A stretch of 64,000 nucleotides of DNA, taken from assembly GCF_963678635.1 (NCBI RefSeq), contig NC_087063.1, positions 50,047,220 to 50,111,219 on the forward strand, read 5' to 3'. The stretch is from Symsagittifera roscoffensis. Taxonomy: Eukaryota; Xenacoelomorpha; Acoela; Convolutidae. The notes beneath the pieces were generated by a model, which did not search any database, had not been told where the DNA came from, and saw only the letters and a list, made by a program, of their open reading frames with translations. A program made the translations under genes and the position numbers. Positions 45,101 through 58,153 of this stretch are shown piece by piece; within the stretch, counting starts at the first letter, position 1; every line of letters starts with the position of its first letter.

Positions 45101-45280
45101 TTCTACTGCGATTACTGTAAAGCAGTGTTTGAAGCTATGTGTTGCTGATATCATTTCTGCTTATGCCAAGAAACCCGTCCATCTTTGACAGAGCAAGATA
45201 TTGAAAGGACAAATAAGAAGAGAAAAATGGATGAATTGAGACGAGAGTATATAGAAATTTTTTTCTAAATATTCAAGAAA
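42184..45280 (+). pseudogene. polB, N-terminus to motif A, copy 1 (beta/gamma chimera)
   Basis: Family-B DNA polymerase of the protein-primed type, which would replicate a linear element. Reading in several frames: start MPLLKTNEKGQCGDCERKDV (42184); CQHFLVDTE (42560); a C2H2-like finger with CPCCDDFFNRSDNF (about 43390-43440); exonuclease motif I FFDFES (about 43572); GRNDLN, exonuclease motif II-like (about 44045); LDIMKFL; SSKDFLRWYNN, motif III region (44507); and polymerase motif A IVGIDASRLYPF (44870-44905). Stops and frameshifts occur throughout, including TAA at 44266 and a 48-bp duplication at 44609-44679. It ends at the tandem junction at 45280. Confidence 0.75.
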
Positions 45281-46139
45281 TATTTATAGCAAAGTTTTGG
45301 AAAAAATTTGATCTGGATTTGAACTATAAATAAATATGGTTAGAAGCGAACAAAATTACAATGAACTATTGCAAAACCAAAATAATTGTATTTAGCTCAG
45401 TGGTGTATGTAAGAGGGAGAGTGGGAGTGGGTGGAGACCCCCATGTTTGAAGATAGGGAAAAGACCCCCATGATTGATATGTTTAAAGAGTTCCTCGCTG
45501 CTATATCTATAAAGTTACAGTTTGAACACTTCAAAACAGCTTCAAGTGTGTATTCTCTAACACCTTCAAGACATGCACTTTTTTTGTTTCTAATCAGTGA
45601 CAGCATCTCAAAAAGTAAAGAAAGAATTTGAGAATCTTTGATTTTGCTTCACATCACTCACATCCCTGAGTTTACAAACACAAAGAGTTTTCTTCTTGCA
45701 AATGATATTTTTATTTATAGCAAAGTTTTGGAAAAAATTTGATCTGGATTTGAACTATAAATAAATATGGTTAGAAGCGAACAAAATTACAATTAACTAT
45801 TGCAAAACCAAAATAATTGTATTTAGCTCAGTGGTGTATGTGTGAGGGAGAGTGGGAGTGGGTGGAGACCCCCATGTTTGAAGATAGGGAAAAGAGCATC
45901 CGTTCTCCAAGCTATGTATAATGATAAGTGATAGATTTTTTTTCTAAGATAGGGAATTGCTTTTCTAATGTATTAAGATAGGGAATGTTGAGGTTTCAGT
46001 GGGATGGTAAAATGGCAGGTTTCAGAAAGTTTTCTTGACGCCCGAATTTCCCATGTGTAAGGATAGTGTATAGATTTCCCTATGTATAAGGATTAAAAAT
46101 TCGGTGTAACGCAATTGTAGAAATCTCAATGATTAACCT

Positions 46140-48870
46140 AAATTTGTTTAAAAAACTACAAATTCTGAAAATTTTCTCACGTTAATTATAATTATTTTCA
46201 GATCAACGATGAAGGTTTCTTAGTTTGCTGCTAAAATTGACTAAAAATGGGGTAAAGGTTTCTCCAAATTATATTAGGTATTGGATGAATTTCAAGGAGT
46301 TTTTCTTCATACTTGGTGATTGTTCAGTTGCTACAGTATTACAACTTTTGGGATCATTAACTATCCCTTTCCTTACAAATCGTTATTAATTTGCCTTTTT
46401 TCTTAATTTTTGTCTGAAGTTTTTTCAAAAAATGTCTAAGTGACAAAGAATTGGTGCTAATTCAAGCATTCAAATGCAAATGCATAAACTGATAATATAA
46501 AGTTGTCTTTTTACGTTGCACTTCAAGGAAAATTTAAGAGCAAGTCTACAGTCTAAAATCTGAAAATCTTCGGAAGTAAAAACACGAAAGAGAACCTTGT
46601 TCCTATTTTCTGCAACATCATCAAATTTTCAAAAAACTTTCTTAAAAAAATCAATTCAGAAAGAGTAAGTATAATGCAAACTGTACCAAATGAAAAGTTT
46701 TGCTAAAATTTGTTAAATTTCATTTAATTGAGAGAACCTACATCTAATTCTGCTAAGGTATCAGTTTTTTTTAGAAAAAATCAGCGAGTTCTTTATTATT
46801 TTCTCTAAAATTTTTTTCCACCTTTTTTTGTCCAAAAGAATGAAATGTAGATCTTGAAAGCAAGTTTTTGATTTATGCCTCATATATCCTCTTCCAAAAG
46901 ATGTCGGAGATGGGTTTACTTCACAAATATTATCCTCGAAACATCTGACTTTGCACATAAGTTACATAACATCTCAAATGATAAATAATTTTCCAATAAA
47001 TTACACATAAAAATAAATCTTTGAGACATTCAAGGTTGGATTTTTTCAAAATGTAAATTAAAAGCTAAATTTTAGTAAATTTATCTCAAAGATTCGAATG
47101 AATTAATTTGATTTTCTATCTCAATTTTGTGTTTTCTCAGTTTTTGCTTTCTACTATCTTCCAACTTAATCCAATTTGAACAATTTTTTTACATTATGTT
47201 GACCAGAAGAATGCTTCTTCTTGATATGTTTAGTGAGTTCCTTGCTGCTATATCTATGAAGTTACAGTTCCAACACTTCAAAACAGCTTCAAGTGTGTAT
47301 TCTCTAACACCTTCAAGACATGCACTTTTTTGTTTCTAATCAGTGACAGCATCTCAAAAAGTAAAGAAAGAGTTTGAGAATAAGAGGGAGATTTAGAATG
47401 TCCAAAATTTTTCAGATAACAATAGCCTCAAAAAAAAATAAATAAAAACAGGTATAAAAAACTGATAACCAATTTTTTTAACGTGAAAGAAAATGGGATC
47501 GGATATCATCTATTTTGGCCCAGCTGAAATAAAACTATCCAACCTATCCTTGGAGTTTTCAAAAGTTGTGATCTCAACCAATCAGAATCTATCATTACAT
47601 ATCAGGAAGTTTTTTTATTCATTTTTGATGGCAACCAATCAGAATCGAGCTTTCACTCAAATAAGGGTTTTCAAAAATTTTGATGTCAAAAAATCAGAGT
47701 CGAGCAATTCTTCACAGGTGAAATTTGTGGTATTGACCAGTCAGAAGGAAGTTTTAACAGATTTTAAAACATATTTTAAATCAGAACAAAACGATGTTTA
47801 TGAAACTTCCCAATCAACCAATTTTAGTGAACTTTGTTCTAACATAACTAAGAGATACTTTCGACACCAAAGTGATGTAAAACAGATTCTTTTGTCTGGT
47901 TTATATTAATTTTTCAATACTCAATTCAAACTTCAATATTCCATCTAATTTTTTCTGATTTGTTCTTTTTCTAACCAGTAAAAAAAGAAATGAACAAATA
48001 GTTTGTAACAAATAGAAATTAACAAATAGAAATTCTTATACTTTTTTTTGGTACATTGTAGCATAAACAACTGGAATTTTTCAATTTTGAATAATCGATG
48101 AAAAAGATATTCTGTCAAATCTAGATTTTGTATTCGTATCAAATTCAAAACAGAAATCAAAATGATGTTCCTTATCTTCAATTTTTGCTTCATAGGCTCT
48201 TACATTGTTTTGTTTTTTTACTGATCGACTACTCAATCTGAATTTTTTCTTCAAAAAAACTTTGTTTGTAAATCTGGCAGTATTTTTGTTTTCTCAAATC
48301 GCATATCCAATTTTTCTGTTGTTCTATACAAGTTAAAACTAATACAATCTCATCAACGTCATCTGTTCACCATTCTTTTAGTTTTTTGTAGTAGTTCAAC
48401 ATTAAAGTCTGATAAATGGCTATTTCAGACATTGAAAACACTTTTGATGGAAACATGTTTTTTACTGAAATAAATAAAGAAACTGGAAAAAATTGAATTG
48501 TTGTATCATTTTTATTTTACTTTGTAATAACACTCACTATAAAAAGCTTTTCTTCGATTCAGAGTCTAATTGTTCTTAGGAAACTAATGTAGCCAATCAA
48601 AACCTCAAACTATGGCAAAACAAAATTGAAAAACAAAAAATGACTTGTAGCATTAAAAAATATTGATAAAGTTTTCAATTGAAACTACTTTCTCGTTTGT
48701 ATTTTTCTTTTCAAGTATGACAAACTTTACTTTAATTTAGATAAAAACAGCAATTAAAAAAAATTTTCTGCAATTTCGATTACCAATAATGGAAAATTAA
48801 CTGATAATTGGCTATTTTTTTAAGTCAATTTTGATGAAATTGTGTGTTTTGTCTGATTTTTGTCTGACAA
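46140..48870 (-). repeat. Repeat B, copy 4
   Basis: Near-identical to 35430-38150 as part of the tandem duplication. It holds the exon-like segment (46761-46958), a decayed finger start (47200-47360) and the CCAAT array (47578-47748). Confidence 0.75.
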
Positions 48871-50522
48871 TTTTTTTTGACAAGATGCAAAAAGTGTTTC
48901 ACTTTTTTCTACAAAATGCGAAAAGTGTTGCATTTTTTTCGACAATCTGTGAAAAATGTTTCATTTTTTGCTACAATGGCGAAAACGGTTTCACTTTTGT
49001 CTTCAACTTCTGCATTTTGTAGTAGATCAGACGAAAACTCTGCAGAGTAAATAAGTTTGCCGTTTTGCACAGAGAATTTCATTTTGAGCAATAAATTGAG
49101 TAAAAGATACAGAGTAAAATAAGAATGATTCAGAGCGGAGAGAAGAGGTAGTTGACGGTAGATAAATTGAAAGTAAAATGTTTAGAGCTGTGAGAGGAGG
49201 TAGTTGATGCTAGTTAACTTGAAAATATGAAGGTGTTGGTCAGGAGCGAGAGGTACACTCAAATCGAATATTTGGTCTGTAGTCGTGTCCGATCGAAATT
49301 CGGCTTCTTTTTACGGAATTTCTAAATAAAAGTGTGTCCGATCGGATACAAAGTTCCTTTTTAGGATCTTTTTACGTTGTATCATTTCCAATCACAAAAA
49401 TGTTCATTAATGTTATGGTGGTCTAATCAATTAGAGATATTTTTTAATGATTTAAATCTTTCACATAGGTGAAAATATACACAAAAGCAACCGCAAAAAC
49501 GAATGACCCTAATTTGTTTGCAGTAAAATTTAAAAAAATATTGCAAATTAAAGCAACAAAGAACAAAAAATTAATACAAGCAACCTTTTCAAAAAATTTT
49601 TTATCAAGTTAATTGAATTTTTGTATGTACTCAAAGAAAGTTTGCTAATTTGTGAGTGTATAGTCAAGTTATTTGATTTTGATGTAAATTTGAGAAGATA
49701 AATCCAAGTTGATGAATTTTTCAAAACAAATCTCTGCAAATCTGACACCAAACCTGATCATGCAGGATTTTGAACTCTAAAATTCTTAAAAGAAAGGACG
49801 GAAGAAAGAACGTTGGTGGGTAGTTTTTCACAATTTTTGGTATTGGGTAGGGGATAAAAAATTCTTTGATATATTATCGTACAACTTTTTGACTATTTTC
49901 AAAATTTTCAAAATAAATTTTTTTCATACTCAGGTGTAATTCAGATTCAGCTGTAAACTTGGAGCTTTGACACACAAAATATGGACCAAAAAAAGTGAGT
50001 TCTTTGATGTGTAATTTTCGCTAAATAACTTTTACTTAGTCGGAGAACTCTATTTTGGACGTTTATCATAAACGTCCGAAAAGTTGTGAAAAAAGTAAGA
50101 GTGAAAGTCTATTTCATCAATTAGAAAAGCAAATGGAGTTTTCTCTTTTTTTTGTAGAGTAGCATGAGGCAATTCAATTGTTTTTAATAGACTTTTTCAA
50201 ATAATGAAAAAAAAACCAAACTTTAAATCAATTTTAATATTGGTCAATTCTAGGTTGGCTGAAATCAATTTTTTCGGGTTAATTTTCTCTAAGCGACAGC
50301 AAGTAATCAAACTTAATTCTGATTTTCTTTCATTCTAAAAGTAATTTTTCTATAAATTGTATATCTATATGAAAAAAAAATGTTTTTCCCTCAAAAACTC
50401 AAAGTGAGTATAACTCACTGAACAAAATTTTGGGACATTTCAAATCAAGTGTCAAGTTCAAATAATATGTATCAAGTACTGTTTTCTTGATTTCCAAACT
50501 TGTTGAATCTCCCTTTTTTAAG

Positions 50523-51379
50523 ATGTCGTTGCTGAAAAGAAACGAGAAAGTGCAGTGTGGGGACTGCGAAAAAAAAGATGTATGTTCGTCAACACGCAGC
50601 TCAACTTCGCAAAAGTTGACAAGCAGGAACTATTTCTTGTCCTGATGTAAGTAATTAACTTACAACCAGCAAGAAAGGAATCATCACGTGTCCAAGAAGC
50701 ATGCTCAATGATTTTCAAAGCAATCAACATTTCGCTCGTCTTGCGAAAAAGAGTAGTTTCGGAACTACTACTCACTCCAGCAACATCGGAGAAAAGAATA
50801 TGGACCGAAGCAACGGAAACCAAGCGATACTGCAGAAGTCCTGAACAAGATTGTGGAGAAGGAGGGGGAAGATGGAGAGAAACTCAAAGAGGAGTTGATT
50901 CCTTGTCAACACTTACTGGTGGATACTGAGATAGAAAAAGGAAGACATAAGGTGTTTAACCTTCAAATGACATATTTAGATGATAAAAAAAAAGACGAAA
51001 AGCTCAATGAAGTATTCAATAAGGTGGAATCCGCTGCAGAAATCAATATCGCGCTTGGATTTGTTATTGGTAATGAGGATACGGGAGAATATCGGTGTTA
51101 TTACGCTTATAAAAACAATACTTCGTTCGAAAAAATGCCTTTACTGTGTACGAAAGCGGACTTGATTAGAATCCAGGGAGAAAATGAAATGTTTGATATC
51201 GGGGATCAATGCCCTCAAGAACGTCAGAACACAAAGTGGAGGTCCATGTTGATCAAAAATGCCACTGTTTTCGCGGCACTACTAAAAACATCCCAACGGG
51301 AAGTCCGGAATCTGTCTTGCCTGAACCATTACTACGACATACAAAAATAAACTGTCTTTTATCGGATAAAGATAAACAA
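50523..51379 (+). pseudogene. polB N-terminal fragment alpha, copy 2
   Basis: Counterpart of 39804-40660. The 165-codon frame 50853-51350 is kept, with DDKKKDEK in place of DDKVKDEK. It is truncated at the junction with the next unit at about 51380. Confidence 0.6.
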
Positions 51380-52904
51380 CTCCTGCAACTTGTAGTAGAT
51401 CAGACGAAAACTCTTCAGATTACATAAGTTCGCCATTTTGCACAGAGAAGTTTATTTTGAGCAATAAATTGAGTAAAAACGAGAATGATTCAGAGCGGAA
51501 AGAGTAGATGGTTGACGGTAGATAAGTTGAAAGTAAAATGTTTAGAGCTGAGAGAAGAGGTAGTTGACGCTAGTTAATTTGAAAATAAAAAGACTTTAGT
51601 TAGGAGCGAGGGGTACTTTCAAATCGAATGTTTGGGCTTAAACAATCAGAACTGATTTTTCCATATTTGGTCTGTAGTTGTGTCCAATCAAAATTTGGCT
51701 TCCTTTTACGGATTTTTTAAATAAAAGTAGTGTGCCCGATCGGATACAAAGTTCATTTTGAGGATGTTTTTACATTGTATCTTTTCCAATCACAAAACTG
51801 TTCGTTAATGTTATGGTGGTCTATCCAACTAGAGATTTTTTTAAGGATTTAAATATTTCACATAGGTGAAAATATACACACAAGCAACCGTAAAAACGAA
51901 TGACCCTAATTTGTTTGCTGTAAAATTAAAAATATTGCCAATATAAGCAACAAAAGAACAAAAAATTGATATAAGCAGCCTTTCCACAAACTTGATCATC
52001 AAGTTAGTTGAATTTTTGTATGTACTCAATGAAGTTTACTAATTTGTGAATATATAGTCAAGTTGTTTGATTTTGATGTAAATTTGAGAAGATAATTCAA
52101 AGTTGATGAATTTTTCAAAACAAATCTCTGCAAATTTGACACCAAACCTGATCATGCAGTTTTTCGAACACTAAAAATCTCAAAAGGAATGACGGAAGAA
52201 AGAACGTTGGTGGACAGTTTTCCACAATTTTCGGTATTGGGTAGGGAAAAAAAGAGTCTTTGATATATTATCGTACAAATTTTTGACTATTTTCAAAATT
52301 TCCAAAATACTTTTTTTTCCAATCAAGTGTAATACAGCTGTAAACTTGAAGCTTTGATACACAATATGTGGACCAAATGTGAACTCTTTGGTTGTGTAAA
52401 TTTCCCTAAATAACTTTTATTTAGTCGGAGAACACTATTTTGGACGTTTATCATAAAAGTCCGAAAAATTGTGAAAAAAGTAAGAGTCAAAGTCTATTTC
52501 ATCAATTAGAAAAGCAAATGGAGTTTTCTCTTTTTTCTTGCAGAGTAGCATGAGGCAATTCAAGTGTTTTTAATAGGTTTTTTCAAATAATGAAAAAAAA
52601 ACTTTAAAGCAGTTTTAATATTGGTCAATTCTAGATTGGCTTAAATCGATTTTGTCGGGTTACTTTTCTCTAAGCGACAGCAAATAATTAAATTTCATTC
52701 TGATTTTCTTTCATTCTAATAAAAACTTCTTCTATACATTTTATATCTATATGAAGAAAAATGTTTTTCCCTCAAAAATTCAAAAGTGAGTATAACTCAC
52801 TGAATAAACTTTTGGGACATTTCAAATCAAGTGTCAAGTTCAAATCATATGTAACAAGCACTACTTTCTTGATTTCCAAACTTGTTGAACCTCTCTTTTT
52901 TAAG

Positions 52905-53911
52905 ATGCCGTTGCTGAAAACAAACGAGAAAGGGCAGTGTGGGGACTGTGAAAGAAAAGATGTATGTTAGTCAACACGCAGCTCAACACCGCAAAATTTG
53001 ACGAGCAGGAACTATTTCTTGTCCTGATGTAAGTAATTTACTTACAATCAGCAAGAAAGGAATCATCACGTGTCCAAAAAGCATGCTCCATCATTTTCCA
53101 AGCAATCAACATTTCGCTCGTCCTGCGAAAAAGAGTAGTTTCCGAGTTACTACTCACTCCAGGAACATCGGACAAAAGAACATGGAGCGAAGCAACGGAA
53201 ACCAAGCGATACTGCAGCAGTCTTGAACACGATTGTGGAGAAGGAGGAGGAAGATGGAGAGAAACTCAAAGAGGAGTTGAGTCCTTGTCAACACTTCCTG
53301 GTGGATACTGAGAGGGAAAAAGGAAGACATAAGGTGTTTAACCTTCAAATGTCATATTTAGATGATAAAGTAATAGACGAAAAGCTCAATGAAGTATTCA
53401 ATAAAGTGGAATCCGCTGCAATAATCAATATCGCTCTTGGCTTGTTTTTGGTAACGTGGATACGGGAGAATATTGGTGCTAATACGCACATAAAAACAAT
53501 ACTTCGTTCGAAAAATTGCCTCTACTGTGTACTAAAGCGGACTTGATTAGAATCCGGGAGAAAATGAAATGTTTGATATCGGGGAGCAATGCCTTCAAGA
53601 ACGTCAGAACACAGAGTGGAGGTTCAAGTTGATCAAAAATGCCACTGTTTTCGCGGCACTACTAAATACATCCCAACGGGAAGTCCGGAATCTGTCTTGC
53701 CTGAACCATTACTACGACATACGCAAGTAAACTGTCTTTTATCGGTTAAAGAAAAACAACAGTACAAAGATCATCTTTGCCTTTTTCGTACAAAAACAAG
53801 GTATTCGCATGGACATATAACTTCGACGCTCATAATACATATCAGCTGTTCACAGATTGTGAACCAAAATCTAAATACGATACGAGGAATTTTCGTGGAG
53901 TGTCAATTGAT
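52905..53911 (+). pseudogene. polB N-terminal fragment beta, copy 2
   Basis: Starts MPLLKTNEKGQCGDCERKDV at 52905 and is readable through CQHFLVDTEREKGRH (53290), a frame change near 53430, and PSRTSEHRVEVQVDQ (53589 onward). It ends at GTGTCAATTGA (about 53911), where it runs into the 5' region of the gamma unit. The junction shares TCAATT. In copy 1 the corresponding gene continues as gamma after about 42660. Confidence 0.6.
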
Positions 53912-56900
53912 CAATTAGAAAACCAAATGAAGATTTCTCTTTTTTTCTTGTAGAGTAGCATGAGGCAATTCAAGTGTTTTTAATAGAATTTTTTCATATA
54001 TTGAAAGAAAATCAACTTTAAATTAGTTTTAATTTTGGTCAATTCTAGATTGGCTGAAATCGATTTTGTCGTGTTACTTTTCTCTAAGCGACAGCAAATA
54101 ATTAAACTTCATTCTGATTTTCTTTTATTCTAAAAGTAATTATTCTATACATTGTGTATCTATTTGAAAAAAAAAGATTTTCCCCCGAAAATTCAAAGTG
54201 AGTATAAGTCACTGAATCAATTTTTGGGACATTTCAAATCAAGTATCAACTTCAAATCATATGTATCAAGTACTTTTTTCTTGATTTCCAAACTTGTTAA
54301 ATCTCCCATTTTTTCAAGATCCCGTCGCTGAAAATAAACGAGAAAGTGCAGTGTGCGGGCTGTGAAAGGAAAGATGTATGTTCGTCAACACGCAGCTCAA
54401 CACCACAAAAGTTGACAAGCAGGAATTATTTCTTGTCCTGATGTAAGTAATTCACATACAATCAGCATGAAAGGAGTTATCACGTGTCCAAAAAACATGC
54501 TACATCATTTTCCAAGCAATCAACATTTCGCTCGTATTGCGAAAAAGAGTAGTTCCCGAGTTACTACTCACTCCAGCAACATCGGAGTAAAGAGCATGGA
54601 GCGAGGCAACGGAAAAGAAGCGATACTGCAGCAGTCTTGATCAAGATTGTGGAGAAGAAGGGGAAGATGGAGAGAAACTCAAAGAGGAGTTGAGTGCTTG
54701 TCAACACTTCCTGGTGGATACTGAGATAGAAAAAGTAAGAAATAGGGTTTTTAACCTTCAAATGTCATATTTAGATGATAAAGTAATAGAGGAAAAGCTT
54801 AATGAAGTATTCAATAAGGTGAATTCCGCTGCAAAAATCAATATCGCTCTTGGATATGTTTTTTGTAATGTGGATACGGGAAAATATCGGTATTAATACG
54901 CACACAAAAACAATACTTGCTTCGAAAAATTACCTTTACTGTGTACGAAATTTGATTTGATTACAATCCAGGGAGAAATTGAAAAGTTTGATATCAAGGA
55001 GCAGTGCACTCAAGAACGTCAGAACACAAAGTGAAGGTTCAAGTTGATCAAAAAAGCCATTCTTTTCGCGGAACTACTAAACTCGTACCAATGGGATGTT
55101 TGGAATCTGTCTTGCCTGAACCATTACCACGACATACGCAAGTAAACTGTCTTTTATCGGATAAAAATAAACAACAGTACAAAGATCATCTTTGTCTTTT
55201 TCGTGCAATAACAAGGTAATCGCATGGCCATATAACCTCGATGCTCATAATACATCTCAGCTGTTCACAGAGTGTGTATCAAAATCTGAATAAGATCCAA
55301 GGAACTTTCGTGGAGTGTCAATTGATGATCTACCTCTTGTCGAGGGAATAGTTGAACGCAAATTATTTTTTTTAACGATTATGACGTTCAGGAAGGATAA
55401 TATGTTGAAGATTTAGCAAGGCGAAATTTTGGAAAATTTGATTACACCGTGAAGTTGCTAAGATTCAACAATCATATTATACATACGAATGATATCGATT
55501 CTTTCATCAAATGATTTCGATGATGTCCTTGCTGTGACAATTTCTTCAACAGATCAGACAACTTCAACAGACATCTTCTGAATTGTAAAGATCGACTGCG
55601 GCATTTTTTTCCCAAGAATGTGTACAGATTACGGGAAACAATATACGAAAAGCTGGACGGGTTCAACATTCTTTACACCAAAGAAGATAATTAATTAGCA
55701 ATGTAGCATTCTTTGACTTCGAATCAAATTGTGTTCCCACAGAAGAATTGAAAGCAACCAAAACAACTAATTGGATTGAAAAACATGTCCTTTTATCCGT
55801 CTCAATAACTTCAAATCTGCAAGATGATCAAATTTTCTTGTGTGAAAAAGATCCTAATAAATTCTTTTGTTTCCAGCTTGGAACGTCTAGTTGAAAAAGC
55901 AAGTTACAAATGAAAACCAAGTTTCAAGAAATCGAAAACACTGTCAACGATCGAGTAAAAAAAATTTTTGATAAATTTCACGCTAGAGTTTTAACTAAAA
56001 GACCAAAAAAGACCAGAAGTCTTCGAGTATGAAGAAGAATGTATAGAAGATGGAGAGGAGGAAGACATGTCGACGCAATTTTTGAGAATTCAAAAAAATC
56101 AGCTGATCGACTTGAAACAGCGTTTAAGCATTTAGAGCGCTAAGTTATTACCTTACCGGTGTTTGGTTTCCTATGCGGCAGAAACGATCTGAACCTCTTC
56201 AAATCTGATATGATCCCATACCTTTTATGTGGTAAAGAAATCGAACCAACAGTCATTAAAAAAGCGAATGATTTCAAATCCTTCAAATTTAGAAATGTAA
56301 AGTTTCTAGACATAATGAAGTTTCTTGGAGAGGAGCAACAACATTGGATTTGTTTCTGAAAGCCTCTAAAGCAAAAGAAACCAAAGGTTTTTTCCCCTAC
56401 GAATGGTTTGACAGTCCAGACAATCTTGACTGTACGGAATTGCCTCCATATGAGGCCTTTTTCACCAAACAAAGAAATCACAACCCTCTCGAGAAAAATT
56501 TCCACGATTACCAAAAACTTTTTAATGGAGGACTTGATCAACAAAGTGCGTTGAAAAATTTGTGTAATCAATCAGTTCTACCAACAGGTTTAGAATATTA
56601 CTCTTATTTGAAAAGCATCTGGGAACAACTCAAAATGATTACTTCCAAAGACTTCCTACGATGGTATAACAATAAAGAAGTTGTGTTGTTCCTACTCTTA
56701 GGCTATGCAAAAAATGAAAAACTTTACCATGATAAGGGACATGCTGAAACTGGGATGCACACTTGGATGCACACAAGCCGAAACTGACTTGCTGAAACTG
56801 GGATGCACACTTCCAAATCTTGCAAATATCAGTTACACAAGTTGACAAATCCCAAATTCTACCGTTCTTTGAGGGAGATAAAGATTTATGTGAGAAAGTA

Positions 56901-57413
56901 GGAGAAGACATGACTGGTGGTCCATCAATAGTTTTCACGCGAAAAGTTTTCAGTAGTTTTCTTGCTTATATTCTTAGCTCTTCAAGTGTTTGCAAGACAA
57001 TAGTTGGAATTGACGCCAGCCGATTATATCCATTCTCGGTATGCCAAGAGATGCTGACCGGGCTTTACACACGATGGGAGTATGACTCTGAAACTGATCG
57101 GCTTAAAGCTACAAAAACAGAACAAACAAATTCGAGAGCCTGGTTATGTCCTTCTAACAAGAAATGAGACCAGAGTGTAAAATTAAGAGTTTTTACACAA
57201 CAGAGCAGAAAAAAAAAATCTTTCCCTGTTTATTTCTACTGCGATTACTGTAAAGCAGTGTTTGAAGCTATGTGTTGCTGATATCATTTCTGCTTATGCC
57301 AAGAAACCCGTCCATCTTTGACAGAGCAAGATATTGAAAGGACAAATAAGAAGAGAAAAATGGATGAATTGAGACGAGAGTATATAGAAATTTTTTTCTA
57401 AATATTCAAGAAA
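53912..57413 (+). pseudogene. polB unit gamma, copy 2, to motif A
   Basis: Begins with 5' non-coding sequence homologous to 52500-52900. The expected start codon is ATC at 54319, so the start is lost. It continues with CQHFLVDTEIEK (54700), the C2H2-like finger, exonuclease FFDFES, then 56344-56787, a 147-codon frame including KGFFPYEWFDSPDNL, and finally motif A IVGIDASRLYPF (about 57003-57038). The exonuclease-side frame is longer than in copy 1 because the codon at 56398 is TAC where copy 1 has TAA. It ends at the junction with the third partial copy at 57413. Confidence 0.75.
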
Positions 57414-58153
57414 TATTTATAGCAAAGTTTTGGAAAAAATTTGATCTGGATTTGAACTATAAATAAATATGGTTAGAAGCGAACAAAATTACAATGAACT
57501 ATTGCAAAACCAAAATAATTGTATTTAGCTCAGTGGTGTATGTAAGAGGGAGAGTGGGAGTGGGTGGAGACCCCCATGTTTGAAGATAGGGAAAAGACCC
57601 CCATGATTGATATGTTTAAAGAGTTCCTCGCTGCTATATCTATAAAGTTACAGTTTGAACACTTCAAAACAGCTTCAAGTGTGTATTCTCTAACACCTTC
57701 AAGACATGCACTTTTTTTGTTTCTAATCAGTGACAGCATCTCAAAAAGTAAAGAAAGAATTTGAGAATCTTTGATTTTGCTTCACATCACTCACATCCCT
57801 GAGTTTACAAACACAAAGAGTTTTCTTCTTGCAAATGATATTTTTATTTATAGCAAAGTTTTGGAAAAAATTTGATCTGGATTTGAACTATAAATAAATA
57901 TGGTTAGAAGCGAACAAAATTACAATTAACTATTGCAAAACCAAAATAATTGTATTTAGCTCAGTGGTGTATGTGTGAGGGAGAGTGGGAGTGGGTGGAG
58001 ACCCCCATGTTTGAAGATAGGGAAAAGAGCATCCGTTCTCCAAGCTATGTATAATGATAAGTGATAGATTTTTTTTCTAAGATAGGGAATTGCTTTTCTA
58101 ATGTATTAAGATAGGGAATGTTGAGGTTTCAGTGGGATGGTAAAATGGCAGGT
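57414..58153 (+). repeat. Tandem duplication, partial third copy (740 bp)
   Basis: Same left junction as copies 1 and 2. Identity holds through the A tail to AAAATGGCAGGTTT, then sequence switches to the 3' half of polB. This leaves a 740-bp A-derived block between polB motif A and the rest of the gene. Confidence 0.9.

Larger units (their letters stand above)
34593..45280 (+). repeat. Tandem duplication, copy 1 (10,688 bp)
   Basis: The segment from TATTTATAGCAAAG (34593) to the polB sequence ending at 45280 is repeated immediately downstream. The offset is 10,688 at the left edge, 10,718-10,721 through most of the unit (a 29-bp insertion in copy 2 near 46057 explains the change), and 12,133 after the polB 5' repeat. 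Identity is around 98 % by eye. Contents: A tail, B copy 3, a short minisatellite, polB 5' units, and polB to motif A. Confidence 0.9.
45281..57413 (+). repeat. Tandem duplication, copy 2 (12,133 bp)
   Basis: Starts at the same TATTTATAGC junction as copy 1. It contains A tail, B copy 4 (46140-48870), minisatellite, polB 5' units alpha, beta and an additional gamma, and polB to motif A. It differs from copy 1 by a 29-bp insertion near 46057, scattered substitutions, and one extra unit of about 1,412 bp. Confidence 0.9.
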
